From contig DBDE01000030.1 in the NCBI GenBank assembly GCA_002293425.1, positions 1 through 7,293 of the forward strand: a stretch of DNA of 7,293 nt, given 5' to 3'. This DNA comes from Alistipes sp. UBA940. GTDB lineage: Bacteria; Bacteroidota; Bacteroidia; Bacteroidales; Rikenellaceae. The position numbers were made by a program, and so were the translations under genes. Of the stretch, positions 1 through 6,103 are shown one piece after another. Positions within the stretch are counted from its first letter, which is position 1. The number at the start of each line of letters is the position of its first letter. The notes beneath the pieces were generated by a model. The model saw only the letters and a program-made list of their open reading frames with translations, was not told the origin of the DNA and ran no database searches.

Positions 1-2
1 AT

Positions 3-110
3 GCACCGGACGGAGAAGCGACCCGATGTGAGAGCACCGCTGTCCGTGCGGACGAGATTGCGTTGAAGGTCGAAGAAGTACTTATGAGAACTACTGGCAG
101 ATGTAGTTGA
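3..110 (+). CDS. possible 3' end of an upstream gene, partial
   Basis: An open frame enters from the left edge in frame 3 and stops at TGA 108-110, giving 35 residues that end in ALKVEEVLMRTTGRCS. The residue mix (alternating charged and hydrophobic, an amphipathic stretch DEIALKVEEVL) and G/C-leaning third positions in the first half suggest the C-terminus of a real protein. The fragment is too short to assign a family. No terminator with a T-run follows it on this strand; the hairpin at 173-189 is 63 bp downstream and is followed by A-rich sequence. It could be a chance open frame. Confidence 0.3.
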   Translation, partial: APDGEATRCESTAVRADEIALKVEEVLMRTTGRCS

Positions 111-172
111 CCAATATAAGCCGCGCGTGCTCTGATTGGTGCCGTTGCCACTCTGCCCTGAAGCTGAGAAGA

Positions 173-189
173 TTCCGGCGCAGCCGGAA
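173..189. repeat. perfect 7-bp hairpin with GCA triloop
   Basis: Arms TTCCGGC (173-179) and GCCGGAA (183-189) pair perfectly around loop GCA (180-182). The shape (7+3+7, GCA loop) is the same as the small hairpin of the palindromic element inside murB (6818-6834), although the arm sequence differs. No larger companion hairpin is visible beside it, so it may be a solo or decayed half-element, or an unrelated stem-loop. It lacks a T-run on either side and is not a convincing intrinsic terminator. Confidence 0.55.
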
Positions 190-215
190 ATGAAAAAATG
201 AAAAAATGAAAAATG
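190..215. repeat. ATGAAAAA short tandem repeat
   Basis: Three consecutive 8-bp units of ATGAAAAA start at 190, 198 and 206 and are followed by a further ATG. The tract lies directly after the hairpin at 173-189. Such tracts can change copy number by slippage. No gene function is evident; the ATGs open only short frames. Confidence 0.7.
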
Positions 216-231
216 TGCCACCGCGCAGGCC

Positions 232-256
232 GGCTAACGCGAAATAGGCTAACGCG
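232..256. repeat. direct repeat GGCTAACGCG, two copies 15 bp apart
   Basis: GGCTAACGCG occurs at 232-241 and again at 247-256, separated by AAATA. The core CTAACGC recurs as an inverted pair in the holA-murB intergenic region (6020-6026 and 6031-6037), and a related GCGTAGC pair lies at 7264-7286. The repeat sits just downstream of the leftward terminator of the TPR gene. Its role is unknown. Confidence 0.6.
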
Positions 257-259
257 GCG

Positions 260-291
260 AAAAAAATCCCCCGCCGGAGAGGGCAGGGGAT
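260..291 (-). terminator. intrinsic terminator of the TPR gene
   Basis: Read on the minus strand, a 10-bp stem (arms ATCCCCTGCC and GGCGGGGGAT, one G-U pair) closes a 6-nt loop and runs directly into about seven T residues. It begins 32 bp beyond the TGA of the leftward TPR gene. A GC-rich stem with an adjacent T-run is the classic Rho-independent arrangement. On the plus strand the pairing has one mismatch and no T-run, so it acts leftward. Confidence 0.85.
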
Positions 292-322
292 GATAAAACA
301 AACGTAAAACCGGAAGGAGGGA

Positions 323-1282
323 TCAGAGGGCCTTTCGGAGTTCGGCGGCCTGAGCCTTAGCGTCCGCAACATTCGCCCCCGCAGTCACCCGACCATAATA
401 CTCCACCGCCTTAGCGAAATTCTGCGTATTCTGATAAGCCGCACCAACCAAATAAGCCGCCGAAGAACGCATCTCGTCCGACGTCTGAGCCGCAATCGTC
501 GCATCGCCCGTCTCGATGATCCTGGCCCAATTCTTCATCCCGTTATAGGCCTGCAACCGCGTCAAAGCCGCCAAAGCATCGGTCGGAACAACAGCCAAAA
601 CCTCATCCGTCGCCGCAACCGCCGCCGCATAATCGCCCGCCTTGGCCGCCCCCGTCGCACGAATCACATTGTCGCGCGAAAACTGCGTCGCGGCCTTAGC
701 CGCCGCCTCGGCAAAACGCGAATCCTGCCCGCCCAACGCAATGATGGCGCGATAAACCTCGTTGCCCTTAGCGTAATCGCCCATCCCGACATAGCTCATC
801 GCAAGGTTCATCGCCAACGTCGTGTTGTTGGGATTGCCCGCATAACCCTTAGCAAAAATTGCCGCCGCAGTGGCATAATCCTTGGCGTTGAACGCCTCCG
901 CGCCCTGCTTGAGCACCGTGTTGCCGATCCACGTCCGCGCATTGTTCAACACGCCCACGTTGCCATATAGCTCGGCCAGCTCGGCCGCCTTGGTGAACCC
1001 CGCCAACGCCTCGTCCAGCTTGCCGGCCTGAAAAGCCGCGCCGCTGTTCAAATAAATGGCCTGCGGAAGAGCCTTCTTGGCACTCTCGGCCGTACCCTCG
1101 GCACCCTCGGTGGCCGCTCCTTCGGCAATGACCTGCTCCAAAAGGGGGATCGCAACGGTGAAATTTTTGGCCTTCAAAGCTTCGGCAGCCTCGGCATACT
1201 TGGCATTGACGGCACTCGCGTCCTGCCCGTAAACAGCGGTGACCGCAAACAGAGCCACCGCCGCAATAAAGAGAAATTTCAT
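323..1282 (-). CDS. secreted TPR-repeat protein
   Basis: A 319-residue protein begins with a Sec signal peptide: MKFLF, then a hydrophobic stretch to about residue 18, with likely cleavage after VYG-19 before QDASA. There is no lipobox, so the mature protein should be a soluble periplasmic protein. The rest is Ala-rich helical hairpins typical of tetratricopeptide repeats. TPR-like units are visible near residues 77-105 (AAFQAGKLDEALAGFTKAAE), 124-150, 155-185, 208-234 and 275-300. TPR domains are protein-interaction scaffolds; no enzymatic motif is seen and the partner is unknown. Residues 55-68 (EGAATEGAEGTAES) form a low-complexity linker. The gene has its own promoter just beyond the tadA stop and a strong terminator, so it is probably a single-gene transcript. 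The start is well supported because the signal peptide begins there. Confidence 0.85.
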   Translation of the reverse strand: MKFLFIAAVALFAVTAVYGQDASAVNAKYAEAAEALKAKNFTVAIPLLEQVIAEGAATEGAEGTAESAKKALPQAIYLNSGAAFQAGKLDEALAGFTKAAELAELYGNVGVLNNARTWIGNTVLKQGAEAFNAKDYATAAAIFAKGYAGNPNNTTLAMNLAMSYVGMGDYAKGNEVYRAIIALGGQDSRFAEAAAKAATQFSRDNVIRATGAAKAGDYAAAVAATDEVLAVVPTDALAALTRLQAYNGMKNWARIIETGDATIAAQTSDEMRSSAAYLVGAAYQNTQNFAKAVEYYGRVTAGANVADAKAQAAELRKAL

Positions 1283-1318
1283 AGCAATAAGTTTAGGTTT
1301 TTAAAGTGTGATTAGATG

Positions 1319-1326
1319 CAAAAATA
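1319..1326 (-). promoter_or_regulatory. Bacteroidetes-type -7 element for the TPR gene
   Basis: The minus strand reads TATTTTTG, a full match to TAnnTTTG, about 36 nt ahead of the TPR start codon and directly abutting the tadA TAG stop. A partial -33 (TTTC, 3 of 4) lies 18 nt further upstream, inside the end of tadA. The leader between promoter and ATG is A/T-rich with no Shine-Dalgarno, as is usual in this phylum. Confidence 0.55.
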
Positions 1327-1803
1327 CTAATTTCTGCGATTTTGGAAAAATTTTTTGATCGGCGCGGCGCACTCTTCGGCCAGAACGCCGCGGGTGACTT
1401 CTGTTTTCGGGTGCAATAATTTTTTTTCGGCCCGCTCCCCGCCTTCAGCGGGCCGACGACTTTCGAAGAAAGTCGAAAAGCCTCGTTTTTCGTCATCCGC
1501 GCCATACACCAGTCGACCGAGTTGCGCCCAACCCATAGCCGCGGCGCACATCGGGCACGGTTCGAGCGTCACATACAACGTGCAGTCGGTCAGATACTTA
1601 CCTCCCAACTCGGCGGTCGCGGCAGTGATAGCCTGCATCTCGGCGTGAGCAGTGGGGTCGGTGAGGGTCTCCACCAGATTGTGCCCCCGCCCGATGATGC
1701 GTCCGCCCGCAACCACCACCGCCCCGATGGGAACCTCGCCGCGCTCCGACGCCCTGAACGCCTCGTCGAGCGCAAGGCGCATAAATTTTTCGTCCAAATC
1801 CAT
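1327..1803 (-). CDS. tadA: tRNA-specific adenosine deaminase TadA, with in-frame palindromic insert
   Basis: TadA is the zinc enzyme that deaminates wobble adenosine 34 of tRNA-Arg(ACG) to inosine in the cytoplasm. The 158-residue protein carries the complete cytidine/deoxycytidylate deaminase signature: HAE with zinc ligand His53 and proton shuttle Glu55, and PCPMCAAAM with zinc ligands Cys83 and Cys86. The C-terminal HPKTEVTRGVLAEEC segment is typical of bacterial TadA. Between KRGF and LLHPKTEV, where close relatives usually have a short loop, residues 110-126 are an extra charged stretch (FESRRPAEGGERAE) encoded by a palindromic element. No catalytic residue is affected. Just after the insert the coding strand has a run of eight A, a possible slippage site. 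The stop TAG abuts the TPR promoter. The gene is divergent from aspS, with 38 bp between start codons. An alternative of guanine deaminase is unlikely given the HAE/PCPMC context and length. Confidence 0.93.
   Translation of the reverse strand: MDLDEKFMRLALDEAFRASERGEVPIGAVVVAGGRIIGRGHNLVETLTDPTAHAEMQAITAATAELGGKYLTDCTLYVTLEPCPMCAAAMGWAQLGRLVYGADDEKRGFSTFFESRRPAEGGERAEKKLLHPKTEVTRGVLAEECAAPIKKFFQNRRN
1428..1475. repeat. double-hairpin palindromic element, copy A (inside tadA)
   Basis: The large hairpin has 9-bp arms CGGCCCGCT (1428-1436) and AGCGGGCCG (1447-1455) around a 10-nt loop. A single A at 1456 follows, then a small hairpin with 8-bp arms CGACTTTC (1457-1464) and GAAAGTCG (1468-1475) and triloop GAA. 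Both stems are perfect. The 48 bp equals 16 codons and corresponds to a stretch of TadA with no counterpart in the usual family. The minus-strand sequence aligns well with copy C at 3570-3617. Confidence 0.85.
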
Positions 1804-1813
1804 AAAAAAACAC

Positions 1814-1821
1814 TATTTTTG
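1814..1821 (+). promoter_or_regulatory. -7 promoter element for aspS
   Basis: TATTTTTG is a full match to TAnnTTTG and lies 20 nt before the aspS ATG, predicting a leader of roughly 15 nt. A TTCG 21 nt upstream (1789-1792) is a 3-of-4 match to the -33 TTTG. It is six bases from the opposing tadA -7 element, so the two polymerases would compete for the same DNA. Confidence 0.55.
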
Positions 1822-1827
1822 CGCAAA

Positions 1828-1835
1828 CAAAATTA
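1828..1835 (-). promoter_or_regulatory. -7 promoter element for tadA
   Basis: The minus strand reads TAATTTTG, matching TAnnTTTG, 24 nt ahead of the tadA ATG. No good -33 is seen at the expected spacing, which falls in the start of aspS. It is interleaved with the aspS promoter. Confidence 0.45.
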
Positions 1836-1841
1836 CGAAAA

Positions 1842-3560
1842 ATGTACAGAACACATAATTGCGGCGAACTGAGACTGGCCGACGTCGGCAAAACTGTAAC
1901 TCTGGCAGGCTGGGTGCAGCGGGTGAGAGACTTCGGGCAAATGAGCTTCATCGACCTCAGAGACCGTTACGGGATAACGCAACTCGTGGTGGACAAGAGC
2001 GACGTGGGCCGAGAATTTGTTGTCCAGGTTACGGGTAAGGTGGTGGAGCGTTCTTCCAAAAACCCCAATATACCCACGGGAGAGGTGGAGATTGCGGTCG
2101 GTGAGTTGAAGGTGCTGAGCGCGGCCGAGACGCCGCCGTTCACCATAGAGGAGGTGAGTGATGGCGGCGACGAGTTGCGAATGAAATATCGCTATCTGGA
2201 CCTGCGGCGCGCACCGCTTCAGCGCAATATGATGCTGCGCCACCGGATGGCCCAGAGCGTGCGTCGATATCTGGACGAGGCCGGTTTTCTGGAGATCGAG
2301 ACGCCCTATATGATCGGGTCGACGCCCGAGGGAGCGCGCGATTTTGTCGTTCCCTCGCGAATGAATCCCGGGGAGTTTTACGCTCTGCCCCAGAGCCCGC
2401 AAACCTTCAAGCAGCTGCTGATGGTGGCGGGGTACGACAAATATTTTCAGATAGTGAGGTGCTTTCGCGACGAAGATTTGCGTGCGGACAGGCAGCCCGA
2501 GTTCACCCAGATCGACTGCGAGATGTCGTTTGTCGAACAGGAGGATGTGCTTGCCACCTTCGAGGGGATGGCGCGTTTTATGTTTCGCGAGACGATGGGG
2601 GTGGAATTTGGCGAAGAGCCGTTTGTGAGGATGTCGTACGCCGACGCGATGGCGCGATATGGGAACGACAAGCCCGACTTGCGGTTCGGGATGGAGATAT
2701 GCGAAATCACGAATATTGTCAAGAATCGCGATTTCGCCGTCTTCAACGAAGCCGAATATGTCGGGGCGGTCGTTGCGACGGGGTGTGCAGATTGGACGAG
2801 GAAACAAATCGACGAGATGACAGAATATGTTAAGCGGCCGCAGATAGGTGCCAAGGGGCTGGTTTGGGTGCGGGTCGACGACGAGGTGAAGTCGAGTGTC
2901 GATAAGTTCTATCAGCCCGACGATTTGCAGAGATGGATTGCAGAGGTGGGGGCTCAGAAGGGCGATTTGGTTTTTGTTGTCAGTGGTTCACGCTTGCAGT
3001 CGCTCAGGGTGCTGAGCGAATTGAGGCTTGAGTTGGGCGAGAGGTTGGGTTTGCGCGACAAGAGCAGGTTTGCACCGCTCTGGGTGGTCGATTTTCCGCT
3101 GTTGGAGTGGGACGACGACACACAGCGATTCTATGCGATGCACCATCCGTTCACCTCGCCCAAACCGGAGGATATTGCCCTTTTGGATAGCGATCCCGGG
3201 AGTGTCAGAGCCAATGCTTACGACTTTGTGGTGAACGGAGTCGAAGTGGGCGGCGGTTCGATAAGGATTTTCGACTCCGGATTGCAGGCGCGGATGTTCG
3301 ACCTGTTGGGCTTCACGCCCGAGCAGGCGCAGGCACAGTTCGGCTTTCTGATGAACGCATTTAAGTTCGGTGCGCCGCCTCACGGAGGCATAGCTTTTGG
3401 GTTCGACAGGTTCTGTTCGCTCTTTGGGGGTAGCGATTCCATAAGGGACTATATCGCTTTCCCGAAGAACAACTCCGGCCGCGACGTGATGATCGATGCG
3501 CCGAGCCTGATCGACAAATCTCAATTGGACGAACTATGTTTAATTTCGACTGCGAAATAA
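1842..3560 (+). CDS. aspS: aspartyl-tRNA synthetase
   Basis: AspRS charges tRNA-Asp with aspartate using ATP in the cytoplasm. The 572-residue protein is near the usual bacterial length of about 580-600. Domains in order are: an N-terminal OB-fold anticodon-binding domain (GWVQRVRDFGQMSFIDLRD at about 23-41); the class II core, with substrate segment GSTPEGARDFVVPSR (159-173) and QSPQTFKQLLM (184-194); motif 2 with FRDEDLRADRQPEFTQID (208-225); a bacterial GAD-type insertion domain roughly in the middle third; and motif 3 GIAFGFDRF (516-524) followed by RDYIAFPKN. All signature residues are present. The usual marker position for discriminating versus non-discriminating enzymes reads RDF-G here, so tRNA-Asn mischarging cannot be judged. 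The start is supported by the TAnnTTTG promoter 20 nt upstream and by the family N-terminus (MYRTHNCGELR). The last 25 bases overlap an upstream in-frame ATG (3536) of the next gene. Confidence 0.97.
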   Translation: MYRTHNCGELRLADVGKTVTLAGWVQRVRDFGQMSFIDLRDRYGITQLVVDKSDVGREFVVQVTGKVVERSSKNPNIPTGEVEIAVGELKVLSAAETPPFTIEEVSDGGDELRMKYRYLDLRRAPLQRNMMLRHRMAQSVRRYLDEAGFLEIETPYMIGSTPEGARDFVVPSRMNPGEFYALPQSPQTFKQLLMVAGYDKYFQIVRCFRDEDLRADRQPEFTQIDCEMSFVEQEDVLATFEGMARFMFRETMGVEFGEEPFVRMSYADAMARYGNDKPDLRFGMEICEITNIVKNRDFAVFNEAEYVGAVVATGCADWTRKQIDEMTEYVKRPQIGAKGLVWVRVDDEVKSSVDKFYQPDDLQRWIAEVGAQKGDLVFVVSGSRLQSLRVLSELRLELGERLGLRDKSRFAPLWVVDFPLLEWDDDTQRFYAMHHPFTSPKPEDIALLDSDPGSVRANAYDFVVNGVEVGGGSIRIFDSGLQARMFDLLGFTPEQAQAQFGFLMNAFKFGAPPHGGIAFGFDRFCSLFGGSDSIRDYIAFPKNNSGRDVMIDAPSLIDKSQLDELCLISTAK

Positions 3561-3569
3561 TTCATCGCG

Positions 3570-3617
3570 GCCCCGTCTCCGCCTTGGGATGGGCGATGCG
3601 AGCTTCGAAGAAGCTCG
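3570..3617. repeat. double-hairpin palindromic element, copy C (across lipoprotein start)
   Basis: The small hairpin is perfect: arms CGAGCTTC (3599-3606) and GAAGCTCG (3610-3617) around GAA. The preceding larger hairpin (3570-3594) is imperfect, pairing GCCC-GTCTC with GGGATGGGC through one bulge and two G-U pairs. Read on the minus strand it resembles copy A, sharing CTTCTTCGAA and AAGGCGG-GA segments in the same order and spacing. The four-base spacer plus flank contains the ATG at 3596, the likely start codon of the lipoprotein gene. Confidence 0.68.
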
Positions 3618-4138
3618 GGCTGACTCTTTTTTCACTCTTCGCTCTTCATTTTTCATTCGTTTCCTGTTCGAGGACCGAGGATATTCCGTTGCCCGGGCCG
3701 AGTGAGCGGGTGGTGATAGGGGGCAAGATATATGCGGTGGAGAGGCGTTTGTTCGATATTTACGAGCTGTCGTATCCGCCCGACGAAGTGACAGAAGAGG
3801 GCGTTGCCGTCAGAATTATGCTCGACGGGGCGGTCGTCACGGCCGATATTCCGACGAGGCTGTTGGGGCAGACCATAGATCTGAAAAGTCGCGATTCGTC
3901 GCCCGATTTGGATGGCCTGTTCTTTGCGTTCCACCTCTCGGTGCGCGGCGGGGACGGGCTTTACTGTCGCGTCAACAGTTGGGACACCACGTTCGACTCG
4001 ACCAACACCCATCACGGCGGTCGGTTCACCATCGCGCGCGGTGATGCGGCTAACGAATGGGTTTTCGAATGGACGGTGACGGATGGCACCCGAACCGTCT
4101 CCGAAGGGCACGTGGAAGGGATTTTCGAGCAAATTTAG
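3596..4138 (+). CDS. small lipoprotein of unknown function
   Basis: From the ATG at 3596 this is a 180-residue protein with a lipoprotein-type signal peptide: MRASKKLG, a hydrophobic stretch LTLFSLFALHFSFVS, then Cys24 as the probable lipidation site. Phe at -3 is not the canonical lipobox residue. After Cys come SRTED and a Pro-rich linker, then a likely beta-sandwich body rich in Tyr, Trp, Thr and Gly (WDTTFDSTNTHHGGRF, EWVFEWTVTDGTRT), ending in EGHVEGIFEQI. No family is recognised and no function is proposed. An in-frame ATG at 3536 would add 20 residues and overlap aspS by 25 bp. I prefer 3596 because it places the basic n-region directly before the hydrophobic core. The gene is probably cotranscribed with aspS. 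Its TAG stop overlaps the TAA of the convergent aminotransferase gene. Confidence 0.7.
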   Translation: MRASKKLGLTLFSLFALHFSFVSCSRTEDIPLPGPSERVVIGGKIYAVERRLFDIYELSYPPDEVTEEGVAVRIMLDGAVVTADIPTRLLGQTIDLKSRDSSPDLDGLFFAFHLSVRGGDGLYCRVNSWDTTFDSTNTHHGGRFTIARGDAANEWVFEWTVTDGTRTVSEGHVEGIFEQI

Positions 4139-4914
4139 GGTGTTTGGGGCAATAGCTTTTGGGCGACGAGTGCCGTGAATTTCGCGCCGTCGCACTCCGC
4201 CAGCGACGTTATGCCCGCCGCATCGGCGTAGAACAGCTCGTCGAAACTTTTCAGCTCGCTGTGGAGTATGGGCTTTTCGGTCAATTTAAGGTTGGTGCGG
4301 ACGATATTGGCAATAACCGCCTGCCGCTCGACGCTTTCCATTGCCCCGTCGTCTATGGAGGCGGTGAAAAGTTGCCGACCCCGAATCCCGAACAACGGCG
4401 CGTCGCCGACAGAAATCAGAAAATTATCAACTCTCCTGATCGATTTAACCGAGCCGGAAGATGCCGATGAAGCACGTCGCTCGCGGTGGGCGTTCGGCCC
4501 ATCGCCTGCGGGAGCGACGGGCTGACGGTCTTCTTCGAAGCCCGAATGTTGCTCTGCCAGATAGTCGAAAAACTCGGTTGCGGCGAGCTGAAATCCGGTC
4601 GGAAATCCGGCGTAAGGTACCCCATAACTGAAAGTTACGCCCCGCGGCCTGAGCGGCGAATGGGCATAACCTCGGTGCAAAAGGACCCTTTGGAGTTCCA
4701 CTTCCGACGGCCCGCCCGGTCGAAAACGGAGTATAACAACCGCACTCCCTCTTTGTGGCAAATCGGGAATAAAATCGGAAATATCCAACCCGGAATCTAT
4801 GCCATAAATCGCCTTCAAAGCCCGTTCCGCCAGCCGCAGATGCTCCTCCCGATGCAATATCCGGCCATCCAGAACGTGCACCCGCTGATAGACGAAATGG
4901 CTGGGCGCGGTCAT
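4135..4914 (-). CDS. class IV PLP aminotransferase-like protein, with in-frame palindromic insert
   Basis: This 259-residue protein resembles fold-type IV PLP enzymes (branched-chain aminotransferase, aminodeoxychorismate lyase, D-amino acid transaminase). Visible landmarks are an N-terminal VLDGRILHREEHLRL segment like the family's substrate-loop and Arg/His region; VKSIRRVDNFL with Lys157 as the probable PLP Schiff-base lysine; the GRQLFTASIDDGAMESVERQAVI segment, matching the family's Glu/Asn strand and turn before the phosphate site; and ELFYADAAGITSLAECDG near the C-terminus. The substrate cannot be assigned; PabC-like folate synthesis is one possibility. Residues 124-140 are an extra stretch encoded by a palindromic element, and the following ERRASSASSGS is also low complexity, so the loop before Lys157 is unusually long. 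The start ATG overlaps the holA TGA as ATGA, so the pair is translationally coupled. Confidence 0.75.
   Translation of the reverse strand: MTAPSHFVYQRVHVLDGRILHREEHLRLAERALKAIYGIDSGLDISDFIPDLPQRGSAVVILRFRPGGPSEVELQRVLLHRGYAHSPLRPRGVTFSYGVPYAGFPTGFQLAATEFFDYLAEQHSGFEEDRQPVAPAGDGPNAHRERRASSASSGSVKSIRRVDNFLISVGDAPLFGIRGRQLFTASIDDGAMESVERQAVIANIVRTNLKLTEKPILHSELKSFDELFYADAAGITSLAECDGAKFTALVAQKLLPQTP
4495..4544. repeat. double-hairpin palindromic element, copy B (inside aminotransferase)
   Basis: The large hairpin pairs GCCCATCGC (4497-4505) with GCGACGGGC (4514-4522), with one mismatch on plus that is a G-U pair on minus. It extends two more pairs outward to 4495 and 4524. A single A at 4525 follows, then a small hairpin with arms CGGTCTTC (4526-4533) and GAAGCCCG (4537-4544), one mismatch, loop TTC. 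The layout (large stem, one A, 8-3-8 stem) is the same as in copy A. The encoded residues are about 124-140 of the aminotransferase. Confidence 0.75.
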
Positions 4915-5984
4915 CGGAGCGCAAACATTTTGAGCAACAACTCACGCAACAACTCGCCGTCCGAAGCCCCCCCGCTGCCCATCCCTTTGCTTTTGGCGTC
5001 GTACTCGCGAAGCAATCCCAACACCTTGAAAGTCACGCGATTTGGCCATCCGGCGGCAACCCCGCGAAGCTCGTTCACCAGGAACGGCGAGGGCAGCCTG
5101 AGAACTCCCATCAGCTCGACATCCGACGGCATCGGTACCCCCTTGTGCTTGGCCAGCCAGCCATAATAGTTCAACAAAAAAATCTCGCGGAAATGGCCGA
5201 AAAGCGACAATATCGAGACGAGCAAAGGGTGCTCCTTGGGGTTGTTGGAAAAGTTGTCGGCGATCACTAATGCACGATGTAACTGCCTGGCTGCCACCGC
5301 TTTACATAGTTCATAGTTGTTGAAATCCTTGCTCATTCCGGTGTTGCGCTCCACATCGTCGGCCGTCAGACGGGTTGCACCCTCGGGCAGGGCGAGAACC
5401 AATTTCGACAGCTCCGACGAAATTTTGGCGAGATCGGTTCCGAGGTGTTCGACGAGCATTTCGAGGGCTTTCGGTTCGGCCTTCAACCCCTTCCCGGCAA
5501 CAAAATTTCCGAGCCATTCGCGGATCTCATAGTCGCGCGGCCGCACCGATTCGAAAACCACGCCGCCCGCCGCAATATGTTTGTAGAATTGCGACCGCTT
5601 GTCGACATTTTTCTCCTTGTGGCACAGCACCAAGACCGTCGACGGCGAGGGATTTGCGGTGTAAACCGACAGCTCCTCGATCTTTTTCAGCTGTTGGGCT
5701 TCGCGCACGACGACCACTTGCCGCCCGCCCATCATCGGCATTTGGCGCGCGGTGTTGACGATCGCTCCGACGGCCGTGTCGCGACCGTAGACGGTGGTGA
5801 AATTGAACGCCCGTTCCTGTTCGGTAAGCGCATTTTCGGCCAGCGTATCTGCCAGATAGTCAATGAAATAGCTCTCTTCGCCCATCAGCAGATAGATGGG
5901 TGCGAACCGGCCCGCCGCGATCTCCTTTTTCAGGGTTTCGAACGCGCCGACGCTATCGCGAAATTTCACCGAACTCTTGGCCAT
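4911..5984 (-). CDS. holA: DNA polymerase III delta subunit
   Basis: The delta subunit is the clamp-opening wrench of the replicative clamp loader; it binds the beta sliding clamp and pries open one interface. From the ATG at 5984 the protein has 357 residues, close to the family's usual 330-350. The N-terminal domain shows the family hallmark FAPIYLLMGEESYFIDYLAD (about 27-46). It is followed by MPMMGGRQVVVVREAQQL, the region VRPRDYEIREWL, GTDLAKISSELSKLVL of the helical lid domain, and a C-terminal collar domain ending in LLRELLLKMFALR. As in other delta subunits no intact Walker A is seen. An in-frame extension to 6344 is open but runs antisense through murB and the repeat-rich intergenic region. 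I reject it because a TAnnTTTG promoter lies just upstream of 5984 and MAKSSVKF is a plausible N-terminus. The gene is coupled to the aminotransferase by an ATGA overlap. Confidence 0.92.
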   Translation of the reverse strand: MAKSSVKFRDSVGAFETLKKEIAAGRFAPIYLLMGEESYFIDYLADTLAENALTEQERAFNFTTVYGRDTAVGAIVNTARQMPMMGGRQVVVVREAQQLKKIEELSVYTANPSPSTVLVLCHKEKNVDKRSQFYKHIAAGGVVFESVRPRDYEIREWLGNFVAGKGLKAEPKALEMLVEHLGTDLAKISSELSKLVLALPEGATRLTADDVERNTGMSKDFNNYELCKAVAARQLHRALVIADNFSNNPKEHPLLVSILSLFGHFREIFLLNYYGWLAKHKGVPMPSDVELMGVLRLPSPFLVNELRGVAAGWPNRVTFKVLGLLREYDAKSKGMGSGGASDGELLRELLLKMFALR

Positions 5985-5991
5985 AACCCCA

Positions 5992-6023
5992 CAAAGGTAT
6001 AAAAAAATCGTTACCTTTACTAA
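5992..6023 (-). promoter_or_regulatory. holA promoter with near-zero leader
   Basis: The minus strand reads TACCTTTG (5999 to 5992), a full TAnnTTTG match. TTAG lies 20 nt upstream (6023-6020), a 3-of-4 match to the -33 TTTG. Only 7 nt separate the -7 element from the ATG at 5984, so transcription should begin within a few bases of the start codon. The -33 falls in the stem of the hairpin at 6019-6038. Confidence 0.6.
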
Positions 6024-6038
6024 CGCTATCGCGTTAGT
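6019..6038. repeat. perfect 8-bp hairpin ACTAACGC/GCGTTAGT
   Basis: Arms ACTAACGC (6019-6026) and GCGTTAGT (6031-6038) pair perfectly around TATC. The stem lies in the divergent holA-murB intergenic region and overlaps the predicted holA -33. The CTAACGC core is shared with the direct repeat at 232-256. It could be an operator for a dimeric regulator or part of a genomic intergenic repeat; there is no T-run, so it is not a terminator. Confidence 0.65.
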
Positions 6039-6077
6039 GAATTTAGGCTGCGGCTCGGAACCGACGCCAAGCCGAGT

Positions 6078-6103
6078 GGCAAGGGTGCTTGCACCAGCTT
6101 GCC
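6078..6103. repeat. nested hairpin in the holA-murB intergenic region
   Basis: GGCAAG (6078-6083) pairs with CTTGCC (6098-6103), and inside it GGTGC (6084-6088) pairs with GCACC (6091-6095), with a 2-nt bulge AG at 6096-6097. In practice the innermost pair must open to make a loop. The stem occupies the middle of a GC-rich stretch (about 6046-6125) between the two promoters. The stretch codes for nothing recognisable and may be a repeat unit; upstream CGGCT/AGCCG (6051-6055, 6070-6074) adds another weak stem. Confidence 0.55.

Noticed and set aside
91..372. 93-codon minus-strand open frame over the terminator region
   Set aside because: It crosses the strong leftward terminator and the end of the TPR gene and has no protein-like features.
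1833..2807. Minus-strand open frame opposite aspS
   Set aside because: It is a shadow frame with His/Arg-rich sequence and no domain, lying opposite a fully conserved synthetase.
3629..3662. AATGAAAAATGAA on the minus strand resembling the tandem at 190-215
   Set aside because: The match is a short A-rich string within the signal-peptide codons; too low in complexity to call a repeat.
4130..4137. Minus-strand TAAATTTG matching the -7 promoter consensus
   Set aside because: It points leftward into the lipoprotein gene antisense with no gene starting after it; probably chance.
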